Below are positions 1-6,247 of a DNA stretch of 22,196 nt, in pieces. The translations under genes were made by a program, and so were the position numbers. The stretch is from DALYJJ01 sp031969915 (GTDB lineage Bacteria > Acidobacteriota > Terriglobia > Bryobacterales > Bryobacteraceae). The stretch lies in the NCBI GenBank assembly GCA_031969915.1, contig DALYJJ010000104.1, positions 1 through 22,196 of the forward strand, read 5' to 3'. Position 1 is the stretch's first letter. The number at the start of each line of letters is the position of its first letter. The notes below the pieces were generated by a model. It had not been told where the DNA came from. It made no database searches and worked only from the letters and a program-made list of their open reading frames with translations.

Positions 1-157
1 CGTAGGGCGGTTTCTGGACGGAGAGCCGGTCTCAGCCTACCGCGAGAACGCCTGGGAGCGGAGCACGCGCATCCTTGGCAAGCACAGCACCCTGGCGGCG
101 CTGCTTCTGGCGTATCTGATCATGCGGGGGTTCGTTCTTTTTTTCTTCAAACGCTAA
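1..157 (+). CDS. C-terminal fragment of a membrane protein
   Basis: An open frame enters from the left edge (first full codon at 2) and stops with TAA at 155-157, giving about 51 residues. The tail holds a charged stretch (ENAWERSTRILGKH) followed by one strongly hydrophobic segment (LAALLLAYLIMRGFVLFFF) and ends in KR. It therefore looks like the last transmembrane helix of a protein that begins outside the window. Too little is present to name a family. Codon usage and GC fit the neighbours. It runs in the same direction as the next gene, with a 46-base gap that contains a likely promoter. Confidence 0.55.
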   Translation, partial: VGRFLDGEPVSAYRENAWERSTRILGKHSTLAALLLAYLIMRGFVLFFFKR

Positions 158-176
158 TGGCCGGCGGTGCCGCTGT

Positions 177-184
177 TGTATAAA
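177..184 (+). promoter_or_regulatory. Putative -10 element before the small membrane protein
   Basis: TATAAA at 179-184, directly preceded by TG, lies 20 bases before the ATG at 204. No convincing -35 is visible at 17-base spacing. A transcript starting near 191 would have a short leader carrying the AGGGAG ribosome site. This rests on the -10 match alone. Confidence 0.3.
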
Positions 185-203
185 CCCCTGAGGGAGAGTG
201 GCG

Positions 204-566
204 ATGAGCAAGGTTCTGTTGGGTCTGGCGCTAGGCGCCGTTTTGGGGGTCTTCGACGGGTTGACCTCGTGGTTTACACCCGAGGTCCGGGACCAGTTGG
301 CGAGCATCATCATGGGCTCGACGTTCAAGGGACTGTTGACCGGAGCGATGGCGGGCTTCTACGCGCGCAAGGTGAACTCGGTGGGCAAGGGCTGTCTCTT
401 CGGCTTGATCGTGGGCGCGTTCTGGAGCTGGCTGGTGGCCTACCTGCAAGGCAAGTATTACTTCGAGATCATGCTGCCGGGGAGCATCCTGGGGCTGGTG
501 GTCGGCTTCGCCACGCAGCGGCTGGGGGGCGCGAAAGCCGGCGCTCGCGCGCCGCAGCGTGCCTGA
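204..566 (+). CDS. Small glycine-rich membrane protein, unknown function
   Basis: The product is 120 aa. ATG at 204 is chosen over an in-frame GTG at 198 because AGGGAG at 191-196 sits at good spacing for 204. The protein has three or four hydrophobic segments: LLGLALGAVLGVF, IIMGSTFKGLLTGAMAGFYA, CLFGLIVGAFWSWLVAYL and IMLPGSILGLVVGFA. Each is rich in Gly with small-residue spacing (GxxxG-like), which suggests tightly packed helices. The C-terminus is short, basic and Ala-rich. I do not recognise the family. Its stop is 6 bases from the end of the convergent glcD-like gene, so any terminator would have to lie inside coding sequence. Confidence 0.75.
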   Translation: MSKVLLGLALGAVLGVFDGLTSWFTPEVRDQLASIIMGSTFKGLLTGAMAGFYARKVNSVGKGCLFGLIVGAFWSWLVAYLQGKYYFEIMLPGSILGLVVGFATQRLGGAKAGARAPQRA

Positions 567-572
567 CCGCGC

Positions 573-2003
573 TCAGTAGACCGGACCGGTCCCGCTGAGG
601 GGAGCTTGCCGGACTTCCAGGCAGCCCTTTCCGGTGGGCAGCACCTTGCCAGGGTTCATGCGTCCCTCGGGATCGAAGAGCGTCTTGAACGCGGACATCA
701 TGTGCAGCGACTCCTCGGTGAACAGCTTGGGCATGAGTCCCATCTTCTCCATGCCCACGCCATGCTCGCCCGTGATCGAGCCGCCCACGCTGATGCAGTA
801 TTCCAGGATCTCCTCGCCCGCCTGGGCGGCGCTTTCCAGTTCGCCCTTCCGCGGGTCAAAGAGAATGATGGGGTGCATGTTGCCGTCGCCCGCGTGGAAG
901 ATGTTGCTGATGGTGAGGCCGTGCCGCCGGCCTACGTCGCCGATGTGCCGGAGCGTGGGCGCGATTTTGGTGCGCGGCACCACGCCGTCCTGGACGTAGT
1001 AGCTGGGACTGACCCGGCCCACCGCGCCGAACGCGTTCTTGCGGCCTTTCCACAACAGGTCGCGCTCCTCGGCGCTGCGGGCCACCCGGAACTCGCGCGC
1101 CCGGCAGCCCAGGCACACGGCGCGGATCTGCTCCACCTGCTCTTCCACGGCTTCGGTGAGACCTTCCAGTTCGATCAACAACACCGCGGCGGCGTCCATC
1201 GGATAACCGGCGTGCGTGGCCTCCTCCACCATGCGCAGCATCACTCCGTCGAGCATCTCCACGGCCACCGGCGTAATCGCGCGCGCGGTGATCTCAGCCA
1301 CGGTGTCTCCGCAATCGTCGGGCGAATCGTAGATCGCCAGGAGCGTCTTCACCGCCTCGGGCTTGCGCATCAGCCGCAGCACCACCTTGGTCACCAAAGC
1401 CATGGTGCCCTCGCTGCCCGTGAGCAATCCCGTCAGGTCGTAGCCGGCGAGGTCCGGCGCCTTCCCGCCGGTCGAGATCACGCGCCCGTCGGGCAGCACC
1501 GCTTCGAGTCCCAGCACGTGATTCGTGGTCACGCCGTAGGCCAGCGTGTGCGGCCCGCCGGCGTTCTCGGCGACGTTCCCGCCGATGGTGCAGGCGCGCT
1601 GGCTGGAGGGATCCGGCGCGTAGAAGCAGTTGCGCCCTTGCACGGCGAGCGTGACGTCGAGGTTGACCACGCCCGGCTCGACGACGGCGCGCTCGTTGTC
1701 GAGGTCGATCTCGAGGATGCGGTTCATGCGGGCGAAGCTCACGATGATGCCGCCCTGCGCCGGAATCGCGCCGCCGCTCAGTCCCGTGCCCGCGCCGCGG
1801 CCGACGAACGGGATGCCGTATTCGCGGGCCAGAGCGACGAGCGCGACGACTTCCGCCGTGCAACGCGGGAAGGCGACCAGATCCGGCTTGTGCTTGTCGA
1901 CGCCGCCGTCGTACTCGTAGAGCAGCAGGTCCTCCGGGCGATCGAGGAATCCTCTTCGCCCGAGCAGGGCCTCCACCTTGGCGACCGCGGCGGCGGGAAT
2001 CAC
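573..2003 (-). CDS. glcD: GlcD-type FAD-linked oxidase (glycolate/lactate oxidase family)
   Basis: This 476-aa protein belongs to the FAD-binding PCMH/GlcD family, whose members oxidise 2-hydroxy acids such as glycolate or D-lactate and pass electrons to an Fe-S partner. The N-terminal FAD domain shows GRGAGTGLSGGA, the pyrophosphate-loop region of the family, then DPSSQRACTIGGNVAENAGG. The C-terminal cap shows HAGDGNMHP and GEHGVGMEK, the usual substrate/metal motifs. Length matches GlcD (about 480-500 aa). The GTG start at 2001-2003 overlaps the TGA of the upstream thioredoxin gene in a GTGA junction, so translation is probably coupled. No GlcE or GlcF gene is visible, so its electron acceptor and exact substrate (glycolate, D-lactate or another hydroxy acid) remain open. 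Confidence 0.9.
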   Translation of the reverse strand: MIPAAAVAKVEALLGRRGFLDRPEDLLLYEYDGGVDKHKPDLVAFPRCTAEVVALVALAREYGIPFVGRGAGTGLSGGAIPAQGGIIVSFARMNRILEIDLDNERAVVEPGVVNLDVTLAVQGRNCFYAPDPSSQRACTIGGNVAENAGGPHTLAYGVTTNHVLGLEAVLPDGRVISTGGKAPDLAGYDLTGLLTGSEGTMALVTKVVLRLMRKPEAVKTLLAIYDSPDDCGDTVAEITARAITPVAVEMLDGVMLRMVEEATHAGYPMDAAAVLLIELEGLTEAVEEQVEQIRAVCLGCRAREFRVARSAEERDLLWKGRKNAFGAVGRVSPSYYVQDGVVPRTKIAPTLRHIGDVGRRHGLTISNIFHAGDGNMHPIILFDPRKGELESAAQAGEEILEYCISVGGSITGEHGVGMEKMGLMPKLFTEESLHMMSAFKTLFDPEGRMNPGKVLPTGKGCLEVRQAPLSGTGPVY

Positions 2004-2521
2004 AGCAGTCCTTTGATACTCGACATCACTTCCGGATCCATCCAGTTCACCTGGCCGATGCGCTTCTGCCGGACTTTGCCGCTGGCGTCGATCACGTAGG
2101 TCTCCGGGTACTTGTAGGTGCCGTAGCCGGCGCTGATTTCCGTCGAGGGGTCGCGGGCGGTTTCAAACACGACGCCATTCCGCTTGAGGAACGCCTTGTA
2201 AACGGCCTCGTTCTTGTCCACGCTCACGCCGAGCACCACGATGCCCGAACCGGCCATCTCTTTCTGAAACTGGTTCAACGACGGCAGCTCTTCGATACAA
2301 GGGGGGCACCACGTGGCCCAGAAATTCAGGACCAGGACCTTGCCGCCGAAATCGGCGCGGGTCATTGTCCTGCCGCGATCGGTCACCACTTTGAAGTTTG
2401 GCGCCGTGTCGCCCACCATCACGTTCGGCTCGTGGATGCCGTCGTAGATGGTTACTAACAACGCGGCCGTCAACACGGCCAGGAGTCCCAGGAGCCCGCG
2501 CTCCATCTTGTTGGAATTCAT
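2000..2521 (-). CDS. TlpA/ResA-like membrane-anchored thioredoxin
   Basis: This 173-aa protein has a short basic N-terminus, one hydrophobic segment (GLLGLLAVLTAALLVTIY, about residues 9-27) that is a signal anchor, and a thioredoxin domain of the TlpA/ResA type. The redox motif is WCPPC (Cys72, Cys75), and ETYVID contains the cis-Pro region. Such proteins act outside the cytoplasmic membrane, often reducing disulfides for cytochrome c maturation or copper proteins. The frame stays open further upstream, but ATG at 2521 is chosen because GGAGA stands about 7 bases before it and the signal anchor starts there. It overlaps the glcD-like gene by 4 bases. A specific cytochrome role is not shown by the context. 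Confidence 0.85.
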   Translation of the reverse strand: MNSNKMERGLLGLLAVLTAALLVTIYDGIHEPNVMVGDTAPNFKVVTDRGRTMTRADFGGKVLVLNFWATWCPPCIEELPSLNQFQKEMAGSGIVVLGVSVDKNEAVYKAFLKRNGVVFETARDPSTEISAGYGTYKYPETYVIDASGKVRQKRIGQVNWMDPEVMSSIKGLL

Positions 2522-2531
2522 GAGGCTTCTC

Positions 2532-2541
2532 CATAATTGTA
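2532..2541. promoter_or_regulatory. Putative divergent promoter core between the thioredoxin and pterin genes
   Basis: On the minus strand TACAAT (plus-strand 2536-2541) is a five-of-six -10 match. It would start a transcript about 8 bases before the GGAG-led ATG at 2521. On the plus strand CATAAT (2532-2537) could serve the pterin operon, with TTGTTG at 2508-2513 as a weak -35. The two -10 boxes overlap, so the two directions could compete. Assigned by eye only. Confidence 0.3.
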
Positions 2542-2575
2542 TCGTCTGCGGCGGGCCCCGCATCGAACCTGTTGG

Positions 2576-2998
2576 ATGGCTATGCTTCTGACGCGCCGGG
2601 CGGAGTTCTCGGCGTCCCACGTTTGCGCGCTTCCCTCGCTGGGCGAGGCGGAGAATCGCGCGCTGTACGGCGACGGGGCGCGGCCCCACGGCCACGGACA
2701 CAACTATGCACTCGAGGTCACGGTAGCGGGCGATCCCGATCCCGTCACCGGCATGGTGGTCGACTTGAAGGACCTCAAGGCGATCCTCGAGCGAACCGTG
2801 ATCGAGCCGATGGATCATCGCTTCCTGAACCACGAGGTGCCGCCCTTCGACCGCGTCGTGCCCACGCCCGAGAACATCGCGATCGAAATCTGGAGGCGCC
2901 TGGAGCCGGAGATCAACCGGGACGGAGCCCGCCTGCACTGCGTCCGCCTTTATGAGACCGGCGACCTGTGGGTGGAATACTTCGGAGAGCAGGCGTGA
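2576..2998 (+). CDS. 6-pyruvoyl-tetrahydropterin synthase/QueD-family protein lacking the catalytic Cys
   Basis: This 140-aa member of the PTPS/QueD fold keeps the zinc ligands: His15 in FSASH and His40/His42 in PHGHGHNY. It also keeps the MDHRFLN catalytic His region, the PTPENIA motif and the C-terminal RLYET glutamate. In the canonical motif GKCNxPxGHGH the catalytic cysteine lies six residues before the first zinc His; here the segment reads YGDGARPHGHGH, so that position (34) is Gly. It may use another residue, act on a different pterin, or serve as partner of the second copy. The start could be ATG 2576 or ATG 2582; a TTG at 2537 in the same frame is less likely, since homology begins at RAEFSASH. 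It overlaps the next gene by 4 bases. Confidence 0.85.
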   Translation: MAMLLTRRAEFSASHVCALPSLGEAENRALYGDGARPHGHGHNYALEVTVAGDPDPVTGMVVDLKDLKAILERTVIEPMDHRFLNHEVPPFDRVVPTPENIAIEIWRRLEPEINRDGARLHCVRLYETGDLWVEYFGEQA

Positions 2999-3429
2999 TT
3001 CGTGTAACAAGGCGCTACCGCTTCTCGGCTTCGCACCGGTTGCATGCGCCATCGCTATCGGAGGCGGAGAACGCGCGAATCTACGGGAAGTGCAATCACC
3101 CGCACGGGCACGGGCACGATTATGTTCTCGAAGTGAGCGTTCGCGGCGCGGTGGATGCACGCACCGGGCTCGCCGCGCCCGTGGCGCCGCTCGACGAACT
3201 GGTGCGGGAACGGGTGCTGCGGGACTTCGAACACCGCAACCTCAACCTCGACGTTCCGGAGTTCGGCGGCGGCCTGGTGCCGACCTCGGAGAACCTGGCC
3301 GTGGTTGTGGAACGGCGCCTGCGCGCGGCCTGGCCGGCGTCCTGGCCCGCGCTCGAAAAAGTAAGAATCCGCGAGACCGACCGAAATATCTTTGATGTGG
3401 TGGGGGAGGGGCGACATGAAGAACAATAA
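2995..3429 (+). CDS. 6-pyruvoyl-tetrahydropterin synthase-like protein (catalytic Cys present)
   Basis: This 144-aa PTPS/QueD-family protein is the second of a tandem pair. It carries zinc ligands His14 (FSASH) and His39/His41 (HPHGHGHDY), the catalytic Cys33 in YGKCNHPHGHGH, EHRNLN in place of the usual DHxxLN, PTSENLA and the RIRET glutamate. The segment SASHRLHAPSLSEAEN resembles the eukaryotic biopterin-type enzyme more than short QueD proteins. The family converts 7,8-dihydroneopterin triphosphate to 6-pyruvoyl-tetrahydropterin or, as QueD, to carboxy-tetrahydropterin. GTG 2995 is chosen because GGAGAG lies 5 bases before it and it forms a GTGA overlap with the upstream stop. The 3' end overlaps folE by 14 bases, so the three genes form one operon. 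Biopterin-like pathway is favoured over queuosine, but not proven. Confidence 0.87.
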   Translation: MIRVTRRYRFSASHRLHAPSLSEAENARIYGKCNHPHGHGHDYVLEVSVRGAVDARTGLAAPVAPLDELVRERVLRDFEHRNLNLDVPEFGGGLVPTSENLAVVVERRLRAAWPASWPALEKVRIRETDRNIFDVVGEGRHEEQ

Positions 3430-4039
3430 GGCCGAGGTGAAAGTGATGCAGCCCGCCGGCCGCAAGAAGGAAGAAGGGGACATCGCTTCGCTGGTAGAGC
3501 AGATGCTGCGCCGGCTGGGTGAGGACCCGTCGCGCGAAGGGTTGGAGCGGACCCCGATGCGGGCCGAGAAGGCCCTCCGCTTCCTTACCAGCGGATACTC
3601 GATGAGCCTCGATCGGATCGTCAACGGCGCCCTCTTCAAGGTGAAGTGCGACGAGATGGTGATCGTGAAGGACATTGAGTTCTTCAGTATGTGCGAGCAC
3701 CATATGCTGCCCTTCTACGGAAAGATGCACGTGGCCTATCTGCCGAAGGACAAGGTGATCGGTCTGAGCAAGATCCCGCGCATTGTGGACATGTACGCGC
3801 GGCGGCTCCAGATTCAGGAGCAGTTGACGCACCAGGTTGCCGAAGCGATCAAAGAGGTGCTCGACCCGTTCGGCGTGGGCGTGATCTGCCAGGCGCGCCA
3901 CTTCTGCATGATGATGCGGGGCGTGGAGAAGCAGCACTCGAGCGCCACCACCAGCGCGATGATCGGCGCCATGCGGGAGCGCAAGGAAACGCGCGACGAG
4001 TTCCTCTCCCTGGTCAGCCACAACACGATGGCCTACTGA
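3416..4039 (+). CDS. folE: GTP cyclohydrolase I (FolE)
   Basis: This 207-aa protein is a type I GTP cyclohydrolase, which converts GTP to 7,8-dihydroneopterin triphosphate, the entry step for folate and tetrahydropterins. The zinc ligands are visible: Cys93 and His96 in MCEHHMLPF and Cys164 in QARHFCMMMRGVEKQHS, which also holds the catalytic region. The GLERTPMRAEKA and IPRIVDMYARRLQIQEQLT segments are typical of the family. ATG 3416 follows GGGGGAGGGG at good spacing, and a slightly longer frame from 3392 has no such site. Placing the enzyme directly after two PTPS-like genes, which use its product, gives a coherent pterin pathway. No sepiapterin reductase or folate gene is seen nearby. Confidence 0.96.
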   Translation: MKNNKAEVKVMQPAGRKKEEGDIASLVEQMLRRLGEDPSREGLERTPMRAEKALRFLTSGYSMSLDRIVNGALFKVKCDEMVIVKDIEFFSMCEHHMLPFYGKMHVAYLPKDKVIGLSKIPRIVDMYARRLQIQEQLTHQVAEAIKEVLDPFGVGVICQARHFCMMMRGVEKQHSSATTSAMIGAMRERKETRDEFLSLVSHNTMAY

Positions 4040-4066
4040 TCGCCCCCTTCTTCGCTCCCGCCCGCC

Positions 4067-4075
4067 TGCTAAAAT
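4067..4075 (+). promoter_or_regulatory. Putative extended -10 promoter, nearly leaderless
   Basis: TGCTAAAAT at 4067-4075 is an extended -10 element (TGn plus TAAAAT, five of six). Transcription would begin about 4082, only a few bases before the ATG at 4086. That fits the absence of a clear ribosome site and suggests a leaderless or very short-leader transcript. No good -35 was found, as is common with extended -10 promoters. Confidence 0.4.
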
Positions 4076-4085
4076 TCAGGTTTCC

Positions 4086-4457
4086 ATGCTTACGAACTTC
4101 CGCCAATTCACGGCGACCGATCCGTTCGACCGGCCTTGGGATGTCGAGTTCCGCTGGCACCAGAACGGGATCTCGATCCGGCACGCCGATACCGTCGACT
4201 GCAAGTACTGGCTCACGCACGAAGGCGAGAAGCTGGAGCGCGTGATCGCGCTGGAGCACAAGAACCTGCTCCGGCTCGCGGCGGCGGCGGGCCGTGCTCT
4301 GACCGACGCCTGGGTGATCAAGCTCGCGGCGCTCCATATGAATCACATGGTGACCACCTGGGAGGACATGGAGAAGGTCCTGGTCACCGTTCCCTACCAG
4401 GAGATGGAACGGCACAACGCCACGCTGGTGGAAGCAGCGGCGGAACAGGAAGCCTGA
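4086..4457 (+). CDS. Conserved-looking hypothetical protein coupled to the PduS-like gene
   Basis: This 123-aa soluble protein has no signal peptide or membrane segment. The N-terminal half is rich in aromatic residues and His/Trp (DRPWDVEFRWHQNGISIRH, CKYWLTHEGEKLERVIALEH). The second half is helical, with AAAAGRALTDAWVIKLAALHMNHMVTTWEDMEKVLVTVP and an acidic Ala-rich end. I do not recognise the family. Its stop is one base before the GTG start of the PduS-like gene, so the two are probably translated together and may act together, perhaps as an accessory or cargo protein of the redox module. ATG 4086 is the only sensible start. Confidence 0.75.
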   Translation: MLTNFRQFTATDPFDRPWDVEFRWHQNGISIRHADTVDCKYWLTHEGEKLERVIALEHKNLLRLAAAAGRALTDAWVIKLAALHMNHMVTTWEDMEKVLVTVPYQEMERHNATLVEAAAEQEA

Positions 4458-4458
4458 C

Positions 4459-5769
4459 GTGCTGGCGGATGCGCTCCGGCGGGCGGGCGTGGTGGGCGCC
4501 GGAGGCGCGGGCTTTCCGACGCACGTCAAGGCCGGCGCACAGGTAGACTTCGTCCTCGCCAACGGCGCCGAGTGCGAGCCCCTCCTGCACAAGGACTTCG
4601 AGCTGATGGTCCACTTCGCCGAACCGGTCGTCGAAGGGATGGAACTGCTGCGCCAGGCCACCGGTGCGGCCCAGGGTAAGTTCGGCATTAAGGAAAAGAA
4701 CAAGGCCGCGATCGCCGCGGTGGAGCCCTACGCCCGGAGCAAGAACTTCGATCTCGTCCTGCTGGGGGACTTCTATCCGTCCGGCGACGAGTACGAGCTG
4801 GTCTACGAGGCAACGCGGCGGCTGATTCCCGCGGCCGGGATTCCGTTGCAGGTGGGCTGCGTGGTGAGCAACGTGGAAACGCTGTACAACGCCTTTTACG
4901 CTGCCCAGGGCCAGCCCGTCACGCGGAAGTTCGTCTCCGTGAACGGCGCGGTGCGGCGTCCGAAATCGTTCTGGGTGCCGGTGGGCACCTCCTTCCGCGA
5001 CCTGATCGCGATCTGCGGAGGCGCCACCTGCGGCGAGTACGCGCTCTTCGTCAGCGGCCTGATGATGGGCTCGCTCAGCTTTGACGAAGACGACGTGGTC
5101 ACCAAGACCACGGGCGGACTCATCGTGCTGCCCAAGGAGCACTACCTGGTCGAGCGGCGCGTTCAGCCCGCGCGCGTGATGAGCCACATCGGCAAGTCCG
5201 CGTGCGACCAGTGCAGCTATTGCACGGAGTTCTGTCCGCGCTACCTGTTAGGCTACGACGTGCAGCCGCACAAGGTGATGCGCAGCCTCGGCTTTTCACT
5301 CACCGGAGCGCAGAACTGGAACCAGTGGGGCGAGCTCTGCTGCGCCTGCGGTTTGTGCACGCTGTACGCCTGCCCCGAAGACCTGTTCCCTAAGGAGGCC
5401 TGCGACCAGGCCAAGCATGACCTGCGGGCGGACGGCATCAAGTTCGTGCAACAGAAGCCGGTTCAGGTGCACCCCATGAAGGAGGCGCGCCGCGTGCCGC
5501 TGTCCATGCTGCGCAAGCGCCTCAAGGTGGAAGAGTACGAAGGCGAGACGCCCTACGACGCGCGGCCGCACCAGCCCGAGCGCGTTCGCCTGAAGCTGAA
5601 GCAGCACGCCGGTAAGGCTGCCGCCGCGGTTGTCGCCAAGGGCGACAAAGTGAAGCCCGGAGCGTTGGTGGCCGCCATCGGGGAGAAGGAACTCGGCGCG
5701 AACGTTCATGCGAGCATCGCGGGCACGGTTACCGCGGTCACCGATACGGCAATCGAAATCAGAGCCTGA
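4459..5769 (+). CDS. pduS: PduS/RnfC-like flavin and Fe-S electron-transfer protein
   Basis: This 436-aa protein has PduS architecture. The N-terminal Nqo1/RnfC-type FMN/NADH-binding domain shows AGVVGAGGAGFPTHVK and NGAECEPLLHKD. An SLBB-like part (VNGAVRRPKSFWVPVGTSF) is followed by GLMMG and TKTTGGLIVLPK. Two [4Fe-4S] motifs come next: Cys249-252-255-259 (CDQCSYCTEFCP) and Cys294-297-300-305 (CCACGLCTLYACP). A C-terminal barrel-sandwich part (LKQHAGKAA to HASIAGTVTAV) closes it. PduS reduces cobalamin in propanediol-using microcompartments and contacts shell protein PduT; related proteins use other acceptors. The GTG start follows AGGAAG at good spacing. A PduT-like shell gene two genes downstream supports a microcompartment role. 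A diol or ethanolamine substrate is not shown, since no B12 enzyme is nearby. Confidence 0.88.
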   Translation: MLADALRRAGVVGAGGAGFPTHVKAGAQVDFVLANGAECEPLLHKDFELMVHFAEPVVEGMELLRQATGAAQGKFGIKEKNKAAIAAVEPYARSKNFDLVLLGDFYPSGDEYELVYEATRRLIPAAGIPLQVGCVVSNVETLYNAFYAAQGQPVTRKFVSVNGAVRRPKSFWVPVGTSFRDLIAICGGATCGEYALFVSGLMMGSLSFDEDDVVTKTTGGLIVLPKEHYLVERRVQPARVMSHIGKSACDQCSYCTEFCPRYLLGYDVQPHKVMRSLGFSLTGAQNWNQWGELCCACGLCTLYACPEDLFPKEACDQAKHDLRADGIKFVQQKPVQVHPMKEARRVPLSMLRKRLKVEEYEGETPYDARPHQPERVRLKLKQHAGKAAAAVVAKGDKVKPGALVAAIGEKELGANVHASIAGTVTAVTDTAIEIRA

Positions 5770-5777
5770 TTCAGCGG

Positions 5778-5805
5778 TTGGACCGGCCCCGGCTCCTGGT
5801 ATGAT
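5778..5805 (+). promoter_or_regulatory. Putative promoter before the 104-aa gene
   Basis: TGGTATGAT at 5797-5805 is an extended -10 (TGn plus TATGAT, five of six). TTGGAC at 5778-5783 is a weak -35 at 16-base spacing. Transcription from about 5812 would give a 60-base leader for the ATG at 5873. The leader also contains a GGAG-led short reading frame (5820-5903) that overlaps the main start. It suggests the 104-aa and PduT-like genes can be expressed separately from the PduS-like gene. Confidence 0.4.
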
Positions 5806-5872
5806 TCGGAGGCTTTGCCATGGCGCGGTCCGTGCCGAAGCGGCGATCAGGAAGATCCAGACGAGGGGAACT

Positions 5873-6187
5873 ATGGGAAACCAAACCATCAAGGGAAAAG
5901 TGACGGTCGGCAAGACGACCTTCGAGTATAACGAGGTCAAATACGGATCCGCCGGAGGCGGCAACCGGGGCCTCAAGATCTGGCGGCAGGGCGTGGCCGA
6001 TGACACGCACGAGTACAAGTTCAGCCCGAACCCGCACGACAGCAAGAAGTACAACAAGAAACAGGACTCGTTCTATCTTGAGGCGGCGACTCAGATTGCA
6101 ACCTTGGTGAATGCGGGCGCGTACCCGGCCTTCAACACCACGCTCTTCACCTTCGACGGCATTGCGTTCCAGCTTGTGGCACCGTAA
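5873..6187 (+). CDS. Unknown 104-aa protein between PduS-like and PduT-like genes
   Basis: ATG 5873 is chosen because GAGGGG lies about 6 bases before it; the frame remains open upstream but without a better site. The protein has no signal peptide or membrane segment and is rich in Lys, Tyr, Gly and Thr. It alternates short beta-like stretches (KGKVTVGKTTFEYNEVKYG, LKIWRQGV, HEYKFSPNPHDSKKY) and has one helical segment (SFYLEAATQIATLVNAG) before a hydrophobic end (TTLFTFDGIAFQLVAP). A small beta-rich fold is likely. It matches no family I know. Position between the two microcompartment redox genes, in the same direction with short gaps, suggests a cargo, adaptor or shell-associated role, but that is inference from location only. 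Confidence 0.8.
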   Translation: MGNQTIKGKVTVGKTTFEYNEVKYGSAGGGNRGLKIWRQGVADDTHEYKFSPNPHDSKKYNKKQDSFYLEAATQIATLVNAGAYPAFNTTLFTFDGIAFQLVAP

Positions 6188-6247
6188 CGGCGGCCGCCGC
6201 CAGGGCCAATGCGGGCGGGTACTTCATTTGAGATCGGAGCCTGAGTC

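Noticed and set aside
606..2099. Long plus-strand open frame of 497 codons opposite the glcD-like gene
   Set aside because: It is antisense to a gene with clear FAD-oxidase motifs; its protein is His/Arg/Ala-rich with no motif, as expected from a GC-rich shadow frame.
2522..3160. Upstream extension of the TlpA-like frame
   Set aside because: It lies antisense to the PTPS-like genes; the ribosome site and signal anchor place the true start at 2521.
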